A stretch of 39,445 nt of DNA from a virus: the IMG/VR virus record IMGVR_UViG_3300018036_000025, positions 1 through 39,445 of that record. One strand, written 5' to 3'. The translations under genes were made by a program, and so were the position numbers. The stretch's first letter is position 1; every line of letters starts with the position of its first letter. Below the pieces are notes generated by a model. It was not told the DNA's origin. It did no database searches and was given only the letters and a program-made list of their open reading frames with translations. Shown piece by piece: positions 28,035 to 36,812 of the stretch.

Positions 28035-28589
28035 ATGCAAAGAATAATAACATCTGTTGTTATTGCATTTGTTATGATTTCGTTTAGTTCTATGTCTTTC
28101 AGTGCTGATCCTATTGTCACTGATAGTACGTCTAGAAGTGATGTGAATAGCAATAGCAATTCAAAGACCACTGTGAAATCTCCACCACCTAGTGCTATTT
28201 CGCCTTCAATTAATAACTCTAATAGTGATGTATGTACAATTGCTTTTAGCGGAGCAGTACAAACACAAGTATTAGGTTTCTCAGGCGGTTCGGCAGTCAG
28301 AGATATGAACTGTGAACGTCTTAAACTCTCAAAAGTCCTCTATGATATGGGTATGAAAGTAGCGGCAGTCTCTAACATGTGTCAAGATGAGCGTGTCTTT
28401 GATGCTATGGAGATGGCAGGTACACCTTGTCCGTTTATGGGTAAAATCGGCGATGAAGCAAAACAACTATGGGAAACATATCCTGAGTTGAGACCTGAAA
28501 GCGTAAAAAAAGAGGAACAACGCAATGATACAATTAAAGGTGCCGCTATGGGCGCTGGTTCTGTTCTATTGCTTCTACTCTTACTCTAG
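28035..28589 (+). CDS. exported late protein with C-terminal membrane segment
   Basis: 184 residues. Sec signal peptide (VVIAFVMISFSSMSFSA, cleavage near 23), Ser/Asn/Pro-rich linker (30-65), then a domain with four Cys (MNCERLKLSKVLYDMGMKVA; AGTPCPFMGKIGDEAK) and a C-terminal AAMGAGSVLLLLLLL segment. Driven by a late promoter. Export signals on late phage products are unusual for virion parts. Function unknown; I recall similar proteins in marine phages. Confidence 0.7.
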   Translation: MQRIITSVVIAFVMISFSSMSFSADPIVTDSTSRSDVNSNSNSKTTVKSPPPSAISPSINNSNSDVCTIAFSGAVQTQVLGFSGGSAVRDMNCERLKLSKVLYDMGMKVAAVSNMCQDERVFDAMEMAGTPCPFMGKIGDEAKQLWETYPELRPESVKKEEQRNDTIKGAAMGAGSVLLLLLLL

Positions 28590-30177
28590 TATAGCAGAGG
28601 AGTTCATCGAACCTGGTTCTGAGGGTACAACTCAGTATCAGATATTTGATGATAGCAATGCTCTTGTAGATTTACCTGTTCCGTTCACTATGAATGGTCA
28701 AGTATTCACTAATAGCGCATTCATGTCTAATGGTGCTATTGTCATGTACGGTCCTAACATTAACACGAATGCACCTTTTCAGCATTTTTGTTGTAATGGA
28801 CAAGACGTTGCATCAATGGCGGCGAATGGAACTCTTCCTGGACAACCATTCTTTAACTATACTATCGCGGCATTATGGACAGACTTGATTGACTTGAATG
28901 TAGATGTGACTGGTGATGGTATACCTGATAGTGGATTCTTCACTAAAGAACTTGATACAGACAATGATGGTGATATCGATACACTACGTTATTATTGGCG
29001 TTATATCGCAGAGTTTCATGATGCAAACAATCTCAATACATTTGGTGTAGAGATGAACTTTGACAGCGGTGCTATTGAGATACATCACTTTGATATTAAC
29101 ATTGTCAATCATGCTGTTACTGTAGGTATATTTGGTGACACTACTAACAATGAGATAGAGCAGTTTAAATTTGAACCTAACGGATACAATAGCAAGGGTG
29201 AAGTAATATACACTTTCAATCTAGATGCTATGTGCGCCGCTAATCCTCTTTATAGCAGTCTGTGTACTGGTTATGCTGAAGCACTAGCAGAGATAGTATT
29301 TGCACAGAACTGCGCCGTAGACGCTTTATATGACCCATCATGTCCTGGTTACGAACAACTTTACTACGAAACTTTTGTAGAACCTCAGCAAGAAGAATTG
29401 GCACAATTTGAGGAGCAACCTGTTGTTGAAAATGTAATTGAGTTTGATGAAGTTTCTACTACTGGTGATGCTATCATTGATAACTTAATAAGCAATGAGT
29501 TGAACACTACTGAATTTGGTGGATTCTCTGTTATCGATATTTTTGAACCTGCGATACCAGAAGTAGAATTTGTCATAGAAGAACCAACTAGTCAGGAGAT
29601 AGAGATTGCAGAGGTACAGTCATTTGAAGAAAGTCTTGAAGTATCTGAAGAGGTTGTTGAAGAAGTTGCTGAAACTATTGAAGAGATGCCTGAGCAAGAA
29701 GAGCGAGAAGAGGAAGTTGCGTCAACTGATGAGCAACCAGAAGAAGAGACTACAGATGAGGTTGCAGAAGATACAGAACCTGCTGAAGAAGAGCAAGTAG
29801 CAGATACAGAACCAGAAGCAACTGAAGATGAACCTGAAGAAGAAGTTGCACAAGAAGAAAAGAAAGAAGATAAAAAAGAAAGTAAGAAAAAGAAACTACG
29901 CAAAATCATTGCAAAGAAAGCGGCAGATAATGCGTTGAAGATTGCGAATGCAGTATCACTTGAAGAACAGCAAGCGGCGCAAGGACTTGCTATAGCACTA
30001 ATGAACTTCAATCAAGGATTTGGTGCATATCAAGCATCGATGCCTGACGGTGTTAGACTTGAAAGTGCGTTGCCTAATGAGTATACTAAATCACCGAAAG
30101 AAAATCAGCGAGGATTACGCAATGGACTCGCACAACAAATTCTGCACGACAAGATGGTCGATATGCAGTATCAATAA
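28525..30177 (+). CDS. large exported acidic late protein with NIDO-like domain
   Basis: 550 residues. Signal peptide (MIQLKVPLWALVLFYCFYSY...IAEE). Residues about 30-230 look like a beta-sandwich of NIDO/lectin type (FMSNGAIVMYGP, FNYTIAALWTDLIDLN) with Ca-binding-like loops DVTGDGIPDSG and DTDNDGDIDT. Then two Cys repeats (CAANPLYSSLCTGY, CAVDALYDPSCPGY) around 235-285, a Glu-rich disordered region (330-455), and a Lys-rich helical C-terminus. Likely extracytoplasmic or surface acting. Start supported by GAGGAA; overlaps the previous gene by 65 bases. Confidence 0.68.
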   Translation: MIQLKVPLWALVLFYCFYSYSSIAEEFIEPGSEGTTQYQIFDDSNALVDLPVPFTMNGQVFTNSAFMSNGAIVMYGPNINTNAPFQHFCCNGQDVASMAANGTLPGQPFFNYTIAALWTDLIDLNVDVTGDGIPDSGFFTKELDTDNDGDIDTLRYYWRYIAEFHDANNLNTFGVEMNFDSGAIEIHHFDINIVNHAVTVGIFGDTTNNEIEQFKFEPNGYNSKGEVIYTFNLDAMCAANPLYSSLCTGYAEALAEIVFAQNCAVDALYDPSCPGYEQLYYETFVEPQQEELAQFEEQPVVENVIEFDEVSTTGDAIIDNLISNELNTTEFGGFSVIDIFEPAIPEVEFVIEEPTSQEIEIAEVQSFEESLEVSEEVVEEVAETIEEMPEQEEREEEVASTDEQPEEETTDEVAEDTEPAEEEQVADTEPEATEDEPEEEVAQEEKKEDKKESKKKKLRKIIAKKAADNALKIANAVSLEEQQAAQGLAIALMNFNQGFGAYQASMPDGVRLESALPNEYTKSPKENQRGLRNGLAQQILHDKMVDMQYQ

Positions 30178-30188
30178 AGGAGAGAGAA

Positions 30189-30710
30189 ATGGCAGAAATA
30201 GAAGTTGCAGGAGCAAAAATATCTGGTGGTAAGATGTTACTCATACTACCATTGCTTAGTGCATTGGGTGGTGGTCTATGGGCAGGATTTGAATTCTACA
30301 AAGACTACATGAATATGAAAGAGCAAATACAAGAATATGTTGCACCTGACTTATCAGGTCTACAAGAACAATTATCTGTGCTTGATGCTAATATGATTAA
30401 ACTACAAGAGAGTGTCACCGAAGCAAGAGATTACACTAGAGATATAAAGATAGATTTAAAGAGTGATATTGAACGTATCGAACAGATAGTTGACAAGACT
30501 GAACAAAGAGTGAAAGACAGCGAATACGAAGTTCGCATACAGTTGACAGACCAGACTAAAGAAGTGCGAGAACTCGTAGACCTTGCCGACCAGAGGTTTG
30601 ATAACAAACGTGATAAAGTCTCTAGTGATGTAGATAGGCAATTGAATGAACTAGAAGAAAGATTGAAAAAGATGGTACAACGTGCTTTAGATAATCCTTT
30701 GGCGAATTAA
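30189..30710 (+). CDS. membrane-anchored coiled-coil protein
   Basis: 173 residues with one N-terminal transmembrane segment (about 15-35, KMLLILPLLSALGGGLWAGF) and a long coiled coil to the end (DIERIEQIVDKTEQRVKDSE). AAAGGAGAG precedes the ATG. Its stop codon shares TTAA with the stop of the convergent tape-measure gene. Anchored-coil proteins in this position may act in the late host envelope; role unknown. Confidence 0.68.
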   Translation: MAEIEVAGAKISGGKMLLILPLLSALGGGLWAGFEFYKDYMNMKEQIQEYVAPDLSGLQEQLSVLDANMIKLQESVTEARDYTRDIKIDLKSDIERIEQIVDKTEQRVKDSEYEVRIQLTDQTKEVRELVDLADQRFDNKRDKVSSDVDRQLNELEERLKKMVQRALDNPLAN

Positions 30711-32572
30711 TATACTAAGTCTTCCTGCCATGCTTTCTGTTGTTGATTTCTAGGTGAAATATTTGTATTACTGCTTGAGTTCATTGTTGTTGGTGCCGCC
30801 ACGGTTGTAACAGTATTAATTACTGGTTGTTGCGCTGGCGGCACTACTGCACTAGATACGTCTGCAGTTGGTGCCGCTTGAACTACTGGTGCTAGTCCTA
30901 AGGATTCTCTCAGTAATGTGATGTTCTTTGCCGCTTCATCAAACTTAATATCGCTAGATGCAAGACCTTTAATTTGTGTTCCGGATGATATCCATCCTTC
31001 CCCAACAGTACCGCCGTTGATAGCAGTCTCAATTGCAGGAATAGATTTCAATAAATCTTCTGCCATTTCTGAGATACCTAATTTAGTACCTTGAAAGTTT
31101 AGACCTGAGATTTTACTTAGTGCGCCAGCAATTCTATCAAGTGCATTAGCACCTTTTTCTAACTTATCTGCTTTATTCGCAATATTCATCATCTCTTCAA
31201 TAGGACTCTCTTTACCAGACAAGAAGTTCAGAATACCACTTGCCGCACCTGCGAGAGAAGAAACAAAGGTACTACCGGAGAACTTTAGTAGTCCTGCAGA
31301 GATAGTACCCATAACAGAAGAGAATTCATCTGCTTTTTTCTGGTCGTATCCTTCAGCAGTAATAGATAATAAGTTCTTAACATTATCTTTGATGCGTTGT
31401 GTCCAATCGTCAGACGATATAAACTGTGCAACTGCCGTCGCCGCTTGCCCAGCACCAAACGCGGCAAGACCGAATCCAATGCCCCCCATCGCAAGAGCGA
31501 ATACTGCCGCTTCACCAATAAATGCTTTAGCACCACCTAGAGCATCAGATATAGAAAGAAGAACTATAACATGGTCTTTAATTTTTTGTGACCAATCACC
31601 TGCCATCCAGTCCGCTAATGTTAAAGTAGCACCCGCAACTGCCATACCAATACCGATAGCGGCAAGACCAGCACCAACACCTCCCATTGCAAGAGCAAAG
31701 GCACCTGATGCTTTTAACATATCCCAGTTACCACCAAGTTCATCTTTGATTGATAGTAATGTAACTACATGGTCTTTAATTTTTTGTGACCAGTTGTCTC
31801 CACCTGCCCAATCGGAAAAACCTAATCCTGCACCACCAACAAAGGCACCAGCACCAAACGCGGCAAGACCTAATCCAACACCTGTCATTGCGAGTGTAAA
31901 TGCAAACCCATCTTTTAGCATTTCAAGATTGCCACCAAGTTGGTCTTTAATAGAGAGTAGAGTTATAACGTGGTCTACGATTGCTTGAGACCAGTTTCCT
32001 CCTCCTGACCAATCTGCAAGTGCCATACCACCTCCAGCAACAGCGGCACCAATACCAAATGCTCCAAGAGCAAGACCTATACCACCAAGAACTAGTGCAA
32101 GTGTTCCACCTTCAGCAAGAAGTTTTAGCATACTACCATCTGCCACTTCATCTTTAAGTGAGAGAAGTGTCTTTACTTTTTGTTTTAGTGCTTCTGCATC
32201 AAAGTCAAGCAATCCTGAGAATGTTGCAAGTAATGCGCCAATACCACCAACAAGAGCGGCACCCAAGAGCATTCCTTTGCCTGACATACCACTCTTCACA
32301 GGTTTAATTGCTTGTTGGTCTGGTGTTACATTCTGTCCACTAATGTCTGCTTCTCGCTCACGTTCTTTTTGTTGCACTCTCTCAAATGCATTGGCAGGAG
32401 CAAGTGCATCTTTAATTGCAATTAACTCCGCAAGCATTAGAGAAGATGTTGACACCAAATCTTCCATATTAACAGATAAACTATCTAGGAAAACAATCTG
32501 TTGCCCGCCCGTAGACTGAACTTCTATTTTTAGATGTTCAATTGCTTCCGCTAGTGATGCTATATCTGCCAT
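30707..32572 (-). CDS. 29: candidate tail tape-measure protein with tandem repeats
   Basis: 621 residues (T4 gp29 is about 590). After a helical N-terminus, four repeats of about 66 residues occupy roughly 125-400, each with a helix like KIKDHVVTLLSIKDELGG, a hydrophobic Gly/Ala-rich hairpin (FALAMGGVGAGLAAIGIGMA) and a DW-x-GDWSQ end; a fifth start follows. The C-terminus is Pro/Thr/Ser-rich. Assigned from length, hydrophobic repeats and position behind 26/51 (tail assembly chaperone) and near 48/54. The hydrophobic hairpins could also insert in membranes. Confidence 0.6.
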   Translation of the reverse strand: MADIASLAEAIEHLKIEVQSTGGQQIVFLDSLSVNMEDLVSTSSLMLAELIAIKDALAPANAFERVQQKEREREADISGQNVTPDQQAIKPVKSGMSGKGMLLGAALVGGIGALLATFSGLLDFDAEALKQKVKTLLSLKDEVADGSMLKLLAEGGTLALVLGGIGLALGAFGIGAAVAGGGMALADWSGGGNWSQAIVDHVITLLSIKDQLGGNLEMLKDGFAFTLAMTGVGLGLAAFGAGAFVGGAGLGFSDWAGGDNWSQKIKDHVVTLLSIKDELGGNWDMLKASGAFALAMGGVGAGLAAIGIGMAVAGATLTLADWMAGDWSQKIKDHVIVLLSISDALGGAKAFIGEAAVFALAMGGIGFGLAAFGAGQAATAVAQFISSDDWTQRIKDNVKNLLSITAEGYDQKKADEFSSVMGTISAGLLKFSGSTFVSSLAGAASGILNFLSGKESPIEEMMNIANKADKLEKGANALDRIAGALSKISGLNFQGTKLGISEMAEDLLKSIPAIETAINGGTVGEGWISSGTQIKGLASSDIKFDEAAKNITLLRESLGLAPVVQAAPTADVSSAVVPPAQQPVINTVTTVAAPTTMNSSSNTNISPRNQQQKAWQEDLVY

Positions 32573-32584
32573 TTAAGTGTTTCC

Positions 32585-32914
32585 CTATTTCTTCTTGTCT
32601 GCGTAAGCATTCGCGCCAAAGTAAGCGGCAACAATTGCTGAAGTGGCAACGAAGTAAGTCGGAGCAATATCTCCGATAATATTCGCCGCTGTATCATAAC
32701 CTAACATTGCTGTAATCAAAATCGCCCCTGGATAGTTGAATATACCCAACAAAGCGAACCATGTCATATATCTCATTGCATCTCTTCTCGCATCCGCATC
32801 TTCAAGTTCTTTACGTTTGAACTCAAGATACATTTTTTGCTCATCTGTGGTTACTACCCCATCACCATTGGTGTCTGCTGGATGGAAACCTGCTTCTTTA
32901 ATATCTTCTCCCAT
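32585..32914 (-). CDS. membrane protein with EF-hand
   Basis: 109 residues. An EF-hand loop DTNGDGVVTTDE (about 14-25) is complete for Ca binding, followed by a charged helix and two or three hydrophobic segments (MTWFALLGIFNYPGAILITA; YFVATSAIVAAYFGANAY). Similar proteins with Asp-rich loop plus membrane segments occur in marine T4-like phages (from memory). Lies between the chaperone and tape-measure genes. Function unknown. Confidence 0.65.
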   Translation of the reverse strand: MGEDIKEAGFHPADTNGDGVVTTDEQKMYLEFKRKELEDADARRDAMRYMTWFALLGIFNYPGAILITAMLGYDTAANIIGDIAPTYFVATSAIVAAYFGANAYADKKK

Positions 32915-32917
32915 TTT

Positions 32918-33094
32918 TTATCCCTTTTGTCGTTCTTTTTCCTCTTCAATGTATTGCATTAGAAGAGTGACGTAAATTTCCCTCTCCCATGGCATCATAT
33001 TTTCTAACTCTGTTAAAGAGTATTTATGATGTTGCATAAGAGCAAAGTTAGTTTTTAATAAACCAAACAAATCTTCATGCGAGAGGACTATGCT
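32918..33094 (-). CDS. 51: gp51-like extension reached by -1 frameshift
   Basis: A -1 frame of 58 codons continues from the end of gene 26 without a stop to TAA at 32918-32920. It reads SIVLSHEDLFGLLKTNFALM, then QHHKYSLTELENMMPWEREI and a charged end. The MQHHxYSLTELExMMPWEREIY pattern matches the C-terminal domain of tail assembly chaperones (T4 gp51, analogous to lambda GT), as I remember it. The slippery run AAATTTTTTA (33103-33094) contains both A_AAT_TTT and T_TTT_TTA. An independent ATG at 33037 would give only 39 residues. Confidence 0.7.
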   Translation of the reverse strand, partial: SIVLSHEDLFGLLKTNFALMQHHKYSLTELENMMPWEREIYVTLLMQYIEEEKERQKG

Positions 33095-33795
33095 AAAAAA
33101 TTTTGAAGTCCACTTAATTCTCTTTCACAGTGCGTTCCACAAGCAGAACATTCATACTCTAATTTTCCAGACATTCTTGGCATATCTGCAAAGAATTCTT
33201 TAATGAGTTCAAATTGTTGTTGTGTTAAATTTTCAATAAACTCTTGTAACTCACTTCTTGATGTTGTACTCATGTCAATGAGTTCTCCGTTATATTCAAT
33301 ACTTTCAATACAACTTGCAAGAAACTTGAAGTTATCATCAAGACTGTTCAGGTCTTTTAAAACCCCTAAGTCAACTAGAGTTGGATATCTCATATTAACA
33401 TATAAACTAGATGTTAACTCAATAGTCTTAGACTTGATTTTTGTTTCATCAATTTTTAAATGTCTCAAGTCAATTTTTGTTTGGGTAGTTCCTTTACATT
33501 CATCACTAGTACATGCCACAGAAAATTCAGCAATCTCTCCTACTGACTTTTCTCTTAGACGTAAGAAAATGTTTTCAACTTCAAATACAGGAAGTTTAGA
33601 TATATCAACAGAACCAAACGTACAGTTCTGTAAGATTTGAGTGATTCCATTCATAACTGCATCTGGTGTTCCATCTTCTGCAGACATTAACAAAATCTTT
33701 TGCTCTTTGACCAAAAATGGTCTGTATTTAATAGTCTCGCCTGATGATACTAATTTCAAATCATAGGTTGGAGTATCAATTATTGGTAGTGCCAT
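33088..33795 (-). CDS. 26: baseplate hub assembly protein gp26-like
   Basis: 235 residues. The start MALPIIDTPTYDLKLVSSGE and the segment KYRPFLVKEQKILLMSAEDG are the hallmark of marine T4-like gp26. Two Cys pairs (CTSDEC, CSACGTHC) may bind zinc. With the -1 extension the protein would be about 292 residues. Acts in hub or tail-tube assembly and, by analogy with lambda G/GT, probably chaperones the tape measure. Confidence 0.82.
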   Translation of the reverse strand: MALPIIDTPTYDLKLVSSGETIKYRPFLVKEQKILLMSAEDGTPDAVMNGITQILQNCTFGSVDISKLPVFEVENIFLRLREKSVGEIAEFSVACTSDECKGTTQTKIDLRHLKIDETKIKSKTIELTSSLYVNMRYPTLVDLGVLKDLNSLDDNFKFLASCIESIEYNGELIDMSTTSRSELQEFIENLTQQQFELIKEFFADMPRMSGKLEYECSACGTHCERELSGLQNFLA

Positions 33796-33821
33796 ATTAT
33801 TTTCTCCTCATTATATGGTTA

Positions 33822-34613
33822 TTATGGTCCTGGTGGATATGATGGTGCTGGTGCTGGTGCTAGTGTTCCTGTTGCAGGATTGTACTTAACAATATCCGAT
33901 TCCGGTGTTGTTGATGTTACATTGCCAACTCCCATCAGTGTGCTTGTGTTTGTCCATTTTCTATATTGAAACTGAACTTGAAGTCTAGGTACTTCACCGC
34001 TACCAGCGGACATTTGAATTTCCGCTACACTTTTTGGGTAACATTCTTGTAGTGTACACTGATATCTAGATACGATGATACTATTTTGTAATGTTCCTAT
34101 ATCAGGAAGAACTCCAAAAGTGCCAAAACGTCCTTCGCGCATATCTAATCCTAGAATGTGTACATTCGTCACATATTCATTATAATAATTTAAATGAGAT
34201 GAGTCCTCATTAAAAATCATTCCTTGCCAAATTTCAAAGAAATCTTTAATCTGATAACCAGCATCCATATAGAAAGACATATTAACAGGAGCATAACTGC
34301 GACCGTAAGGAATTTCTCTCCCTGGACCATACTGCTTGTTTATCTTACTATCGATATTCAATCCTGGTAGTGCCGTGGATTCACAAAACAAAGATGCTAG
34401 ATACTGACCGTCTGCCTTAACAAAGTTGTTTATTAAACCACCAAACGCATCGTTTGCACCTCTACCTCCAGTTCTAAACAGAGACCCAAATGGATCAGGT
34501 CTACCATAATTGTTTGCTGATGGTCCTCTGGGCATGTCAATAATGACAAGATATTTATTTGCTCTTGCGAAATTTCTAATTTTAGCATTCGCTATGAATT
34601 CTGTTAATGACAT
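33822..34613 (-). CDS. 54: tail-tube initiator gp54-like
   Basis: 263 residues. ASLFCESTALPGLNIDSKIN, YGPGREIPYGRSYAPVNMSF and DFFEIWQGMIFNEDSSHLNY are typical of T4-family tube proteins and gp54; the C-terminus is Pro/Ala-rich (PAPAPSYPPGP). T4 gp54 is longer (320). Starts tube polymerisation on the baseplate together with gp48. Could alternatively be a gp19-type tube protein; context with 4, 26 and 48 favours 54. Confidence 0.68.
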   Translation of the reverse strand: MSLTEFIANAKIRNFARANKYLVIIDMPRGPSANNYGRPDPFGSLFRTGGRGANDAFGGLINNFVKADGQYLASLFCESTALPGLNIDSKINKQYGPGREIPYGRSYAPVNMSFYMDAGYQIKDFFEIWQGMIFNEDSSHLNYYNEYVTNVHILGLDMREGRFGTFGVLPDIGTLQNSIIVSRYQCTLQECYPKSVAEIQMSAGSGEVPRLQVQFQYRKWTNTSTLMGVGNVTSTTPESDIVKYNPATGTLAPAPAPSYPPGP

Positions 34614-35203
34614 TATCGTTGCCTCATTTTTCTATTGCTGTCTAAGTAAACCTTTTGCTTAGATGCCTTTTTAAATTGTTCGGTTGGTAATACTGCGGCA
34701 GTTACCCAATCATCTGGTTGAATGAAAAGAAGTCTCCCTTTAATTAATCCTCTTCTATATCTTTTAACTGCCGGTCTAACTTCTCTAAATCTAGCAAAAT
34801 TACTTAGAACATTCCAGTTTGCTCGGATTCTCGTTGCTATATCTGTATCGCCAATTTTAAATGGCATTAGTTTTTCTAAAAGAATTAATCTTTGTACTGG
34901 ATGTAAATAATGAAAATTCAATGCTGTCACTAAATTACTCTCAATGTTGAATGGTAATATTAGTGGAAACATATCGTAGTATGGTAAAGTATCTCTACCT
35001 GCTGGATTTGAATAGTTGATTAAATACATTCTTCCAGGTAACATGCGATTAGTCATGTTTTCTGCATATTCACGTTGAAATCTAGGTCCAGGATACTGAG
35101 TACCAACCAAGTCTCTAACTTGTTGTTGATACCATGTAAAGGATTTCGATGCATCTCCACGTGCGTTTCGAATTTGTTCTAATATTCTAGTTTCTTCTGC
35201 CAT
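34613..35203 (-). CDS. conserved T4-like structural protein, unassigned
   Basis: 196 residues. SFTWYQQQVRDLVG, PGRMYLINYSNPAGRDTLPY and YDMFPLILPFNIESN with a basic C-terminus. A conserved marine T4-like layout (WYQ...MYMFxYNPKGKDTLPYYDxFPL, from memory) seen near baseplate genes. One-base overlap with gp54. Probably virion or assembly protein; a T4 equivalent is not clear to me. Confidence 0.68.
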   Translation of the reverse strand: MAEETRILEQIRNARGDASKSFTWYQQQVRDLVGTQYPGPRFQREYAENMTNRMLPGRMYLINYSNPAGRDTLPYYDMFPLILPFNIESNLVTALNFHYLHPVQRLILLEKLMPFKIGDTDIATRIRANWNVLSNFARFREVRPAVKRYRRGLIKGRLLFIQPDDWVTAAVLPTEQFKKASKQKVYLDSNRKMRQR

Positions 35204-35216
35204 AATAGTATTTATG

Positions 35217-35651
35217 CTACTTTAAATGGTCCTCTGTAAGAATTATAAATTCCCAGTGTCTATCTTTAGCATACTCAGATGCCGCTTTCCATTTTGCAGA
35301 GTTTATACCCCATGCCTTAACTTCACCGAACCACGATTTAGATTTTCTAGTTGGGGATTTTTCTGGTGGTTTTGTATACTTTTTAGGTTTAACTTCTACA
35401 AGATATGATTTGAGTATGCCCTCTTTAGTTCGAACCTGTATATAGAAGTCAACAAAGTATCTGTGTCTTTTATTATCTAAAGGAGATATGTAAGGTATAA
35501 CAGTTTCTTCACTTCCCCATTTTATAACATCACTGTTCATATCACACCATATCATAAATTTTCTTTCCCAAAGAGAACGATAAATAATATTGGTTGGATT
35601 ACCTTGATATTTCTTAGGATTTAGTGGAGAATATCTTCCTTTGTATGCCAT
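35217..35651 (-). CDS. 4: head completion protein gp4
   Basis: 144 residues (T4: 150). YRSLWERKFMIWCDMNSDVI, KWGSEETVIPYISPLDNKRH, RYFVDFYIQV and YLVEVKPKKYTKPP closely follow T4 gp4, a PD-(D/E)XK-like protein needed for head completion before tail joining. Active-site-type residues (D of VDF, E and K of VEVKPK) are kept. Leftward late promoter at 35685-35692. Confidence 0.92.
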   Translation of the reverse strand: MAYKGRYSPLNPKKYQGNPTNIIYRSLWERKFMIWCDMNSDVIKWGSEETVIPYISPLDNKRHRYFVDFYIQVRTKEGILKSYLVEVKPKKYTKPPEKSPTRKSKSWFGEVKAWGINSAKWKAASEYAKDRHWEFIILTEDHLK

Positions 35652-35663
35652 CTGTATAACTCA

Positions 35664-35671
35664 TATAAATA
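35664..35671 (+). promoter_or_regulatory. T4-type late promoter (rightward)
   Basis: TATAAATA, 32 bases upstream of the gene 48 ATG at 35703, facing the leftward late promoter 13 bases away. Confidence 0.75.
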
Positions 35672-35684
35672 ATACTGCAATAAC

Positions 35685-35692
35685 TATTTATA
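35685..35692 (-). promoter_or_regulatory. T4-type late promoter (leftward)
   Basis: TATAAATA on the minus strand, 34 bases upstream of the gene 4 ATG at 35651. Confidence 0.75.
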
Positions 35693-35702
35693 GAGGGACG
35701 CA

Positions 35703-36812
35703 ATGGCACTAAATACACTTTCAAAACTAGTGGGGGATATAGTAGGTGGACACGGTTTAGTGTCTAGCAGACAAGAACCACGCAAAACAGGTAGAACTTA
35801 CGGAACCCGTGGACTGACTTATCCTATTGATATGGGTATTGACGCACCTGCGGAGTTGGACAATCACGTTATCTTTGATATATACATTGATGATACCACA
35901 TCATTCGCAATGAAAAAACAAACAACCGAAGGTGAACCTAGAGCATTTCAAGGTCATACTGCAATTGCTTCTCAGAAAATTAGAAATGGTTTGACAAATA
36001 CAGGGAATGATATTAAGGGTGCTTTGAATAAGGGTGTTGGACTATTAGGTGGCGGTACCGCTGGAAAAGTTGCTGGTGCTGTTGTTGAATCCACAAGTAA
36101 TTTTACAGGCGCAGTGTTTGCTGGCGCAAGAAACATGAAGAAGTTAAATAGTTCTATTGCTCTTGCTGTTCCTAACACTTTTGTTTCTACATCTAGCGCA
36201 CAATGGGCAGATGCTAAGATTGGCGCAATGGGTGGTGGTATAGCAAGATTGATGGAAGGTGGTATCAGTGGAATTAAAGAGAAAGCACAAGCATCATCTG
36301 CTGGAGATTTAACACAAGTTGGTGGTGAAGTCGCAAGACTTGCATTAGAAACTGCCGCTAAGTTACCTGATGCATTTGGTATGAACTTACAAAACATATT
36401 AGAAGTATCTACAAGAAGAGTTTCAAATCCTCACGTTGAACAAAGATTTGATAGCATGAACTTTAGAACATTTCAGTTTGTGTATGAATTTGCGGCAAGG
36501 TCTCAAGCAGAAGCGCAGGCAATTGATAATATTATTAAAACATTTAGATTTCACATGCATCCAGAATTAATTGAGAGTGGATTATATTTTCAATATCCGT
36601 CTTTATTCGATATTAGTGTTATGTTCAAAGAAAATGACAACCCATACATGCATAAGATATCTACTTGTGTTCTGACAGACTTTACAACTAACTATACATC
36701 TTCTGGTGTCTTTTCGACAAACCGCGATGGACAACCTACTGAGATACAAATTACAATGGCGTTCAAAGAAATTGAACCTTTACATAAACAAAGAATTGCA
36801 GAGGGTTATTAA
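35703..36812 (+). CDS. 48: baseplate tail-tube cap gp48
   Basis: 369 residues (T4: 364). Gly-rich N-terminus, Ala/Gly-rich middle, and a strongly conserved C-terminal part: FRTFQFVYEFAARSQAEAQA, IDNIIKTFRFHMHPELIESG, YFQYPSLFDI and FSTNRDGQPTEIQITMAFKE. This protein caps the baseplate and starts tube assembly with gp54. Overlaps gene 53 by one base. Confidence 0.9.
   Translation: MALNTLSKLVGDIVGGHGLVSSRQEPRKTGRTYGTRGLTYPIDMGIDAPAELDNHVIFDIYIDDTTSFAMKKQTTEGEPRAFQGHTAIASQKIRNGLTNTGNDIKGALNKGVGLLGGGTAGKVAGAVVESTSNFTGAVFAGARNMKKLNSSIALAVPNTFVSTSSAQWADAKIGAMGGGIARLMEGGISGIKEKAQASSAGDLTQVGGEVARLALETAAKLPDAFGMNLQNILEVSTRRVSNPHVEQRFDSMNFRTFQFVYEFAARSQAEAQAIDNIIKTFRFHMHPELIESGLYFQYPSLFDISVMFKENDNPYMHKISTCVLTDFTTNYTSSGVFSTNRDGQPTEIQITMAFKEIEPLHKQRIAEGY

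Noticed and set aside
29592-30011. 139-residue Ser-rich open frame on the minus strand
   Set aside because: Antisense shadow of the Glu-rich region; low complexity caused by GAA/GAG codons.
30707-30710. Convergent stop codons sharing TTAA
   Set aside because: Real and tidy, but a common outcome of tight packing with no clear consequence.
31389-31988. 199-residue open frame on the plus strand inside the tape-measure gene
   Set aside because: Ala/Pro/Thr-rich antisense shadow of a repeated Gly/Ala coding sequence, with no own signals.
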